From an uncultured Pelagibacteraceae bacterium (lineage in GTDB: Bacteria; Pseudomonadota; Alphaproteobacteria; Pelagibacterales; Pelagibacteraceae), in NCBI GenBank assembly GCA_902560245.1, contig CACELK010000013.1, positions 1 to 38,769 of the forward strand: DNA of 38,769 bases, given 5' to 3'. Positions within the stretch are counted from its first letter, which is position 1. Each line of letters starts with the position of its first letter. Of this stretch, positions 23,867 to 30,147 are shown in pieces. The notes under the pieces are model-generated. The model was not told the DNA's origin, made no database searches, and saw only the letters and a program-made list of their open reading frames with translations. The position numbers and the translations under genes were made by a program.

Positions 23867-24070
23867 TTAACTAAAAATTTTAAGATAAGAATATATAATC
23901 CACGTAAACATTGTAGTCATTGTTACAAAGATCAGTGCTAGGCCAACTAAAGTATCTTGATTTACTTTCTTTCGCCATTTCTTTGGAAAAAAATTTAATG
24001 AATAAGCATAAACAATAATAAAAATATTAAATGCAAGAAGTGAAATGTTAAAAAAAAGAAATTTATCCAT
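23867..24070 (-). CDS. small two-span membrane protein downstream of pilD
   Basis: A 67-residue protein of no recognised family, with two hydrophobic helices (about 4-26 and 42-62). A basic link, FPKKWRKKVNQD, between them is probably cytoplasmic. Its ATG shares one base with the pilD stop, so it is co-translated with pilD. Its stop abuts the pilY1 stop directly (TAATTA). The coupling to pilD is the only functional hint: it may help the peptidase or the pilus platform, but nothing in the residues shows this. Confidence 0.55.
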   Translation of the reverse strand: MDKFLFFNISLLAFNIFIIVYAYSLNFFPKKWRKKVNQDTLVGLALIFVTMTTMFTWIIYSYLKIFS

Positions 24071-24834
24071 TAGAAAAATAAGTTTTTAATTTGATTTGCA
24101 AAAGTAACATAAATAAGACACCCAATAATAATAAAAGGGCCAAAAGGAATTTGTGTAGACATATCTCTAGTTTTTTTAATTAAAGATGGAATAGAAAAAA
24201 TTAATGCAACCATAGAAGAGATAAAAATAACAAAAGGGATACTAAACCAACCAAACCAAAAACCAACTACAGCAATTAATTTGGCATCACCCAGTCCCAT
24301 ACCTTCTTTCTTTCTTAGAGTTTTATAAAAAAAAATAATTAACCAAATTATTGAGTAACCAAAAAATCCACCAATTAAAGAATTGATATAGTTTGGAAAT
24401 AAAGATTGATTTAAATTTGGATCAAAAGATTTTATAAAACCAATTAACATCAAAGGGAATGTTAATTCATTTGGAATTATATAATGTTTTAAATCAATAA
24501 AAAAAATTATTATAAAAAAAATTATTAATATTATTAATAACAAGGTTGTGATCGAAATACCGTATAAATAATAAGTTAATAAAAAACTTGTCGCAGAAAT
24601 TAATTCAACCAAAAAATATTGTAGATGTATTTTAGATTTACAATTTCTACACTCTCCTTTTAAGAAAATAAAAGATAAAAAAGGAATATTGTCGAACCAT
24701 TTAATTTGTTCTTTGCATGAGGGGCAAAAAGATCTTCCCTTTATAATATTTTTTTCTAGAGGAAGACGATAGATACAAACATTACAAAAGCTCCCCCAGA
24801 TACCACCCAGTATAAAAGCTAGTGTATAAAGCAC
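24070..24834 (-). CDS. pilD: type IV prepilin peptidase / N-methylase PilD
   Basis: An inner-membrane aspartyl protease that cuts the leader of prepilins and methylates the new N-terminus. It is 254 residues. The cytoplasmic N-terminal domain has GSFCNVCIYRLP and the zinc-type pairs Cys37/Cys40 (CPSC) and Cys62/Cys65 (CRNC). The catalytic aspartates are Asp114 in IDLKHYIIPNE and Asp183 in GMGLGDAKL, both in family context. About seven membrane helices are visible. The start is GTG at 24834. It should serve the four prepilins encoded on the other strand at 15272-18414. It is coupled to the small membrane protein downstream. Confidence 0.94.
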   Translation of the reverse strand: MLYTLAFILGGIWGSFCNVCIYRLPLEKNIIKGRSFCPSCKEQIKWFDNIPFLSFIFLKGECRNCKSKIHLQYFLVELISATSFLLTYYLYGISITTLLLIILIIFFIIIFFIDLKHYIIPNELTFPLMLIGFIKSFDPNLNQSLFPNYINSLIGGFFGYSIIWLIIFFYKTLRKKEGMGLGDAKLIAVVGFWFGWFSIPFVIFISSMVALIFSIPSLIKKTRDMSTQIPFGPFIIIGCLIYVTFANQIKNLFF

Positions 24835-24997
24835 GTCTTATATTTTAATGTGAGATGCAATTTCCAGAACACCATCTATACAATACTGTATAAACATCAC
24901 TGCATCTTGAATATGTAAATAAAAATTAGGTGCGTGTATTATTATTTCCATTATTGTTAAAATTACCAAAAAAGATGTAAAATGCAAAATATAAAAT

Positions 24998-26278
24998 ATG
25001 TTTTTTAAATCAAAAAAGCCTGAGCCAATTAAAGAAGACTCGAGAATAAAGGACTTACAGATAATCACTCAAATGAATCAGGAGTTTGCAACTTCTCTTG
25101 ATCTTGGCGAAACTTTGCAAAATTCTTTGGAAGTAATAATCAAAAGAATAAACGCGCAAGCTGCAAATATATTTTTGATTGAAGAAAAAAAACAAGTATT
25201 TCAGTGTATACAATCAAAACACCAGGCCTATCTAGAAGATTACGAAATTCCTTTAACTCAAGGAGTAATGGGTAAAGCTGTTTTACAAAAAAAATGTATT
25301 AGAGTTGGAGATGTAAGAAAAGATGTAAGAGAAATTGCTGAATTTTATTTTGATTTAGATAATAAAACAAATTTTACTACTTATTCTGTTTTGTGTGCAC
25401 CACTAATTGCAGCGAATGAATGCATTGGTGTAATCCATTGTTTAAATAAAAAAACAACTAATAAACTTTTTGAAGAAAGTGATAGAAAACTTTTAGAAAC
25501 TCTTGCAACCCCAGCGGCACTTGCCATCAGAAATGCACGAATGGCAAAAGAACTTATAGATAAAAATAGAATGCAAAAAGAAATAGAAATTGTAGGGGAA
25601 ATTCAAAAAACTTTACTATCAAAAAATAAAGAAGATCCTTTCCCTATAGCTGGAATAAATATTCCAGCAAAAGTAGTATCTGGAGATTTTTATAATTTTT
25701 CTGATTTGGGTAATGGCAGATATGGATTTGGTGTTGCAGATGTATCTGGAAAAGGAATAAAGTCGTCACTTTTAATGTCCAAAGCTTCAAGTCTTTATAG
25801 ATGCTTAAGTAAAACAATGTTTTCAGCATCAGATTTATTAAATTTATTAAATAAAGAAATTTGCGAAACAGCAGCAAGAGGCATGTTTGTAACTATGTTG
25901 GTCGGAATATACGACAGCAATAAGAGAGAATTACTTATTTCAAATGCTGGTCACGAACCTCCTCTTATTTATTCAAAGGATGGAAAGTTTTCTGATCATA
26001 AAGAGGCAGGACCACCATTAGGAATAATGCCAAAGATTACGTATAAAGAAACCACAATACCTTTCTCTGAAAGCTCAATGTATATTTTTACAGATGGGAT
26101 TACGGAAATAAAGGACCCTGATGGCGAGATGTTAGGCTCTGAAGGTTTTCAAAATTATATTAAAAAATATCAGTCCACACCAAACAACAATAGATTAAAA
26201 GTTATTATCGAAGATATAGTGAAGTCTGGCAAAATCCAAAAAGATGATTTAACAATAGTAGTCATTGACGGAAAGTAA
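24998..26278 (+). CDS. GAF-domain PP2C/SpoIIE (RsbU-type) phosphatase
   Basis: A 426-residue soluble protein. A GAF sensor domain (about 30-180) joins through a helical linker (about 180-205) to a SpoIIE-type Ser/Thr phosphatase domain. Its metal-binding acids are all present: Asp230 (VSGDFYNF), Asp248 (VADVSGKG), Asp366 (FTDGITE) and Asp416/Asp417 (KDDLTIVV). Enzymes of this kind dephosphorylate STAS anti-anti-sigma proteins and so release them to bind an RsbW-type kinase. A kinase of that type is encoded at 38354-38767, on the far side of the pilus operon, so the two may form one switch. The GAF ligand is unknown. It diverges from pilD across a 163-bp gap. Confidence 0.9.
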   Translation: MFFKSKKPEPIKEDSRIKDLQIITQMNQEFATSLDLGETLQNSLEVIIKRINAQAANIFLIEEKKQVFQCIQSKHQAYLEDYEIPLTQGVMGKAVLQKKCIRVGDVRKDVREIAEFYFDLDNKTNFTTYSVLCAPLIAANECIGVIHCLNKKTTNKLFEESDRKLLETLATPAALAIRNARMAKELIDKNRMQKEIEIVGEIQKTLLSKNKEDPFPIAGINIPAKVVSGDFYNFSDLGNGRYGFGVADVSGKGIKSSLLMSKASSLYRCLSKTMFSASDLLNLLNKEICETAARGMFVTMLVGIYDSNKRELLISNAGHEPPLIYSKDGKFSDHKEAGPPLGIMPKITYKETTIPFSESSMYIFTDGITEIKDPDGEMLGSEGFQNYIKKYQSTPNNNRLKVIIEDIVKSGKIQKDDLTIVVIDGK

Positions 26279-26281
26279 AAT

Positions 26282-27733
26282 TTATTTCTTAGAAATAAAA
26301 TAAATATCAATTAAATCCTCAAAATGAACTCGTCTTTTGGTTGCAAACATAGGTGGGGTATCAGAAAATAAAACAAGTAGATCATTTTTGTTCAAGCGAC
26401 TTATAAATTTTGAGATACTTTCATTAAACAACATTTGATTATTATAAATTTTACAAAACTGTTCACTTAAGTTAAGAGGGAAATTTTCTTTACAATTTAT
26501 GTATGGAATATCATAGACGGGTTCTACAGGAATATGATTATTAACAGTTAAAAATATTACAAAGTTATTTTTTTCATCTTTAATTATTTTCTCCATATTA
26601 TTTAAAATTAAATGATCACAAATCCCATCATATTTTTGATCACAAATTTCAAAATTAAGTTCTTCTAATTCCTTTCTAAAAAACGTTTTATCAAAAAAAC
26701 TTTTATATCTTGTACGATCAAAAAAATATTCTTTATAACTATGAATGTATATTAGGTTTTTATTTCTCATCGAATTTATCCAACAATTATTCTCTTCAAT
26801 AAAACTTTTTAATTCGCTAGTCATATATTTTTCAAAGTCTACTTCTTTATTACAAAAAAATTCCATTTCTGCTCCTTGTGTTGTTAAGGCTCTATTCCAT
26901 TTTTTTTTAAAGTTTTGAATTATTAAATCATCATTACCTGATTTTATTTTTTCAAATAGATTATTCTTTAATTTTCTATTCCTAAAATTAGGATAAGATT
27001 CATTGATTATGACATAAATGTTATTGTATTTTTTTTTATTTATTACTTCACCAAAATTTTTAAAACTTTCGAATTCTAAATTTGTATCAAACTGCGCAAG
27101 TTCTCTCTTTCCTGAAGGATTACTATCAAGATAGATATAAGAATATTTAATTGTGTAAAACCAATTATCGTTTCTAAAAAAACTATTATCAACATATTGA
27201 GAAATGTATTTAATCCCATATCCAACCATGTCATCCGAATTAAATGTATTAGTCAGATGTTTATATCTAGTTTTAAGTGTCATATGTGTAAGGCTCGTAT
27301 TAAAATTAGTTAAAATAAAAATAATAATGACTATAAAAAAGACAAAAACCTTTTTTGGATTAGTAATATTTTTTTTTAATACAAAATTATAGTTTATTCT
27401 TTCTAAAAAAAAGACAGAACCTATAGAAAAAAATAAAAAATAAAATATATTAATATTTTCATATGCAATATAAGTTACATATTCAAAATTAAGATTATTT
27501 AAATTATTTATAATGAGTTTATAAAAATTAAAATCTAGACCATATATAGAAAAGAAAGAAGATTTTGTCTCAAGAAAAATAAAAAAATATAATAAGAAAA
27601 CATTAGCTGAATAAAAAATTGATTGAACTGAAAAAAAACCATAATCAAAAGCTGGAGTTTGAATTAAATAAATCAAAGAGAAGAAATTTATAATTAGAAC
27701 TCTAATTAAATATTTTTTTAGCCAAAGTTTCAT
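26282..27733 (-). CDS. membrane sulfatase-fold (LtaS/EptA-like) protein
   Basis: A 483-residue protein. The N-terminal half has about four or five membrane helices (to about 145). The C-terminal extracytoplasmic domain resembles the alkaline phosphatase superfamily enzymes that move phosphoglycerol or phosphoethanolamine. Matching spots are the metal-site strand NIYVIINESYPN (Glu245), the nucleophile-like TTQGAEMEFFCN (Thr284/Thr285), and FLTVNNHIPVEP with its His. The final metal motif, normally SDHG, reads LFSDTPPMF, so one ligand may be missing and activity is uncertain. It converges with the phosphatase gene (3 bp apart) and diverges from the regulator, sharing the palindrome-bearing gap at 27734-27837. 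Confidence 0.6.
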   Translation of the reverse strand: MKLWLKKYLIRVLIINFFSLIYLIQTPAFDYGFFSVQSIFYSANVFLLYFFIFLETKSSFFSIYGLDFNFYKLIINNLNNLNFEYVTYIAYENINIFYFLFFSIGSVFFLERINYNFVLKKNITNPKKVFVFFIVIIIFILTNFNTSLTHMTLKTRYKHLTNTFNSDDMVGYGIKYISQYVDNSFFRNDNWFYTIKYSYIYLDSNPSGKRELAQFDTNLEFESFKNFGEVINKKKYNNIYVIINESYPNFRNRKLKNNLFEKIKSGNDDLIIQNFKKKWNRALTTQGAEMEFFCNKEVDFEKYMTSELKSFIEENNCWINSMRNKNLIYIHSYKEYFFDRTRYKSFFDKTFFRKELEELNFEICDQKYDGICDHLILNNMEKIIKDEKNNFVIFLTVNNHIPVEPVYDIPYINCKENFPLNLSEQFCKIYNNQMLFNESISKFISRLNKNDLLVLFSDTPPMFATKRRVHFEDLIDIYFISKK

Positions 27734-27788
27734 AAATGATCTAAATAAATTAACTTATTCAGACTAAATAGTGAAAAAGATTGATCAT

Positions 27789-27822
27789 ACCTATTTTAGG
27801 TTGTAAGATACCTATAGTAGGT
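27789..27822. promoter_or_regulatory. paired palindromic operators ACCTA-N3-TAGGT
   Basis: Two 13-bp palindromes, ACCTATTTTAGGT (27789-27801) and ACCTATAGTAGGT (27810-27822), have centres exactly 21 bp apart, two helical turns. The second extends to a perfect 15-bp TACCTA/TAGGTA dyad. They sit 16 bp before the winged-helix regulator ATG and in the shared gap with the divergent membrane gene. A third copy lies at 29830-29842, upstream of pilMN. Autoregulation by the product of 27838-28383 is the simplest reading, but it is inferred. Confidence 0.65.
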
Positions 27823-27837
27823 AATTAAAGAACTAAA

Positions 27838-28383
27838 ATGAGCAATGAAAAAACTATAATGGGTGTTAATAAGATAATTTCTTTATCTGAGGCAGTTAAA
27901 GAGAAGGGTAATCAAGAAGCGCCTTTTTCCAAAGGTCTTTATCATTGGGTTATGTTTATCGTCTCTTTGTATTCAAGAGTTAGAGAAAAGTTAAATATAG
28001 ACTTTGAATCATTTGTTATATTACAAGTTGTAGTAAGTCATTCATTGTATGAGATAAATAAATCAGGAACAAAATCATTTTCTGATTTAGAAAATCATAT
28101 GAAAACAATAAATGAAAATAAATTATTGAATAAACAAAAATTAACTTTTGCAAGTATTTCAGAAATATTAAATCTTCCAAGAGAAACAGTAAGAAGAAAA
28201 GTAATTGCACTAAGCAAAAAAAATATTTTAACGTTTAGTACATATGGTGGAATTAAATTAGGATCTGCTTACAAAACAATTTATAAAGACTTTGTATCTC
28301 AAACTACTTTAGACTTAAGTTCTTTAGTAAACAAATGGGAAAGAAGTGGCGCTTTAAAAAATTTATTAGAACTTGGTAAATAA
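27838..28383 (+). CDS. winged-helix transcriptional regulator
   Basis: A 181-residue soluble protein with a helical N-terminal part (about 30-75, likely dimerising). Residues 100-140 contain a helix-turn-helix: LTFASISEILNLPRETVRRKV, followed by a wing, ILTFSTYGGIKLG. The PRETVRRKV recognition helix resembles that of Crp/Fnr and MarR-type domains, but there is no cyclic-nucleotide domain. The family is otherwise not identified. Twin palindromes just upstream suggest that it binds ACCTA-N3-TAGGT as a dimer and controls itself. The MFS gene begins 2 bp after its stop, so the two are co-transcribed. A possible wider target is the pilMN upstream region, which carries the third copy. Confidence 0.75.
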   Translation: MSNEKTIMGVNKIISLSEAVKEKGNQEAPFSKGLYHWVMFIVSLYSRVREKLNIDFESFVILQVVVSHSLYEINKSGTKSFSDLENHMKTINENKLLNKQKLTFASISEILNLPRETVRRKVIALSKKNILTFSTYGGIKLGSAYKTIYKDFVSQTTLDLSSLVNKWERSGALKNLLELGK

Positions 28384-28385
28384 AT

Positions 28386-29615
28386 ATGAGTAAATTCTTT
28401 TATGGTTTGTATGATTTAGCAAATTCTGCTTATACAATGATAATAATTACATTTGTTACCTCTGCTTACTTTGCAAATCAAATTGTTGGTGATCCTCAAA
28501 TCGGTGCAGCTTATTGGCAATGGACCGCTGGACTTTGTGGAATTGTAATTGCATTAACAGGACCGTTCATAGGAGCGCTTGCAGATAAAAATCCAAAAGG
28601 AAAAATAAATTATTTAATAATTTTTACATTACTTTGTATTTTAACAACATGTTTGTTTTGGTTTTCAAAACCAAACGCAAATTATATTTTATTTACATTA
28701 ATAATATTTTTTATTTCAAATTATTGTTATGAACTTGGAACATTATTTTATAATTCTTTACTCAAAAGTTGTTCAAATGAAAAAAATATTGGAAAAACTT
28801 CTGGCTTTGCATTTAGTTTAGGATATTTAGGATCTGTTCCAATAATTCTTTTGGTTTTATATTTTTTTATTTTACCAGAGACAACTCTTTTTAATTTAAA
28901 TAAAAATAATTTTGAGCATATAAGATTTGTTCCATTGATAGTTGCTTTATGGTTTTTAGTTTTTTCATTTCCAATGATTATTTATTTTAAAAATAAAATT
29001 TCTTATGGAGAAAGTAGTCAGACGAAATCTTTTTACAAAAAAATAATTGAATTAGTTTGGAAAAAAAAATTTACATCAACTGGAAAATTTCTTTTGGCTA
29101 GAATGATTTACTCCGATGCATTAATTGTTTTAATTGCAGGAGGTGGAGTGTATGCTTCAGGAGTTTTTGCATTTACACCTAAAGATTTATTGCAACTGGC
29201 AATAGCAGCAAACATAGTTGCTTTCGTTGGAGTTTTAATTGGTGGGTATTTAAATGATAAGTATTCATCCAAATCAATTATTTTATTTTGTATTATTGTT
29301 TTAACCGGCACAGTTGTATATGGAGCGCTGATTGCACAAACTAAAACCCAATTTTTTTATAATGTTATGGTTATATCTTTGTTTATTGGTTCTATACAAA
29401 GTGCAAGCCGCGTTATGATGACAAAATTATTATATCAAAATGATTTAGGAAAAGGTTTTGGTTTATTTAGTTTGTCTGGAAGAGTAACTGCTTTTGCAGG
29501 ACCTTTAATGGTAGGAACTTTAACTTACATGTATTCGCAACGAATTGGATTTTTATCTCTTTCTTTTTTTTTTATTATTGGTTTTGTGTTAATGCTTTCA
29601 GTTAGGAATGTATAA
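28386..29615 (+). CDS. MFS transporter, UMF1/Atg22-like
   Basis: A 409-residue inner-membrane protein with about twelve transmembrane helices. The N-terminus FYGLYDLANSAYTMIIITFV, with Asp and Asn-Ser, and the motif GPFIGALADKNPKGK after helix 2 are characteristic of the Atg22/UMF1 branch of the major facilitator superfamily. Other polar sites are NSLLKSCSN and SARMIYSDALIVLIAGGG-like stretches. The substrate cannot be read; the family includes amino acid effluxers. It follows the regulator by 2 bp, which suggests the regulator controls it in response to the transported compound. No clear terminator follows, only an AT-only hairpin at 29622-29646. Confidence 0.85.
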   Translation: MSKFFYGLYDLANSAYTMIIITFVTSAYFANQIVGDPQIGAAYWQWTAGLCGIVIALTGPFIGALADKNPKGKINYLIIFTLLCILTTCLFWFSKPNANYILFTLIIFFISNYCYELGTLFYNSLLKSCSNEKNIGKTSGFAFSLGYLGSVPIILLVLYFFILPETTLFNLNKNNFEHIRFVPLIVALWFLVFSFPMIIYFKNKISYGESSQTKSFYKKIIELVWKKKFTSTGKFLLARMIYSDALIVLIAGGGVYASGVFAFTPKDLLQLAIAANIVAFVGVLIGGYLNDKYSSKSIILFCIIVLTGTVVYGALIAQTKTQFFYNVMVISLFIGSIQSASRVMMTKLLYQNDLGKGFGLFSLSGRVTAFAGPLMVGTLTYMYSQRIGFLSLSFFFIIGFVLMLSVRNV

Positions 29616-29794
29616 ATCTTAAAAATTAAAATTTTTATTTAATTTTCTAAAATAAGTTGAAAAAATTATAAAAATTTAAAAAATTTTCATTTTTTTTCGA
29701 TTTCAACTTAAAATTTAGTCCTTTTTTTTTTAATTTTGTCAAATTTTTCAATTTTAGGGAGGTAAAATTATTTTTTTTTCATAAAAATTTTTTG

Positions 29795-30131
29795 CTCTAA
29801 CACAAAAAAATTTTACTCTAACACAAAATACCTACTTTAGGTTGAAATTCAGAAAATTGTTGATTTTATTGACTCTTAATAAAAATTTTTTTTAAAAAAA
29901 ACTCTAACACAATGAGCAATTTTTAATTTGTGTTAGAGATTTTTCTTTTTGTGTTAGAGAAAATAGATTTTTACTTATAATTATTAATTTATTTAAAAAA
30001 TAATTAATTATATAAAACGTCATATTTTATTAGTGTTTTTGATTATTTAACCTAAAATGAGCATACAACTTTTAATTTTGTGTTAGACATTTTTATAAAT
30101 TGTGTTAGAGATTCGTATGTTTGTGTTAGAG
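29795..30131. repeat. eight phased copies of TTGTGTTAGAG (iteron-like)
   Basis: Complement-strand copies are at 29795-29805, 29816-29826 and 29902-29912. Plus-strand copies are at 29928-29938, 29949-29959, 30078-30088 (last base C), 30100-30110 and 30121-30131. Ten bases, TTGTGTTAGA, are identical in all eight. Start-to-start spacing inside clusters is 21, 21, 22 and 21 bp, about two turns of DNA. The third and fourth copies form an 11-bp perfect inverted repeat with a 15-base loop. Phasing and strict conservation in an otherwise drifting A/T background point to a protein-binding array. Confidence 0.85.
29830..29842. promoter_or_regulatory. third ACCTA-N3-TAGGT palindrome
   Basis: ACCTACTTTAGGT lies 3 bp after the second CTCTAACACAA copy. 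It has the same 5-3-5 dyad as the pair before the winged-helix regulator gene, so pilMN may belong to that regulator's targets. Confidence 0.55.
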
Positions 30132-30147
30132 AAATAATTATTTTTTT

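Larger units (their letters stand above)
29616..30147. promoter_or_regulatory. 532-bp non-coding control region upstream of pilMN
   Basis: No credible gene is present. Bases 29616-29790 are almost pure A/T, with a 10-bp inverted repeat (TAAGTTGAAA at 29653-29662, TTTCAACTTA at 29701-29710). Next come three CTCTAACACAA copies, the ACCTA-N3-TAGGT palindrome, and five TTGTGTTAGAG copies running up to 16 bp before the pilMN ATG. No strong sigma-70 promoter stands out among the A/T runs. A six-codon reading frame (30117-30137) overlaps the last repeat and stops 10 bp before pilMN; I do not claim it is translated. The length is unusual for such a compact chromosome, which argues for function. Confidence 0.7.

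Noticed and set aside
24838-25068. 76-residue minus-strand frame between pilD and the phosphatase gene
   Set aside because: It overlaps the start of a well-supported gene by 71 bp, has no recognisable motif or signal peptide, and fills a gap expected to hold divergent promoters.
29583-29591. TTTGTGTTA inside the MFS gene, and again at 4595-4603, as further repeat copies
   Set aside because: Only nine bases match, the AGAG end is missing, and both fall in coding sequence with no phasing; these are chance matches.
29622-29646. Hairpin after the MFS gene as a terminator
   Set aside because: The 9-bp stem is entirely A/T and would be unstable; such dyads are common by chance here.
29795-30131. 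Repeat array as a CRISPR
   Set aside because: The repeats are only 11 bp, occur in both orientations, have spacers of about 10 bp or much longer, and no cas genes are present.
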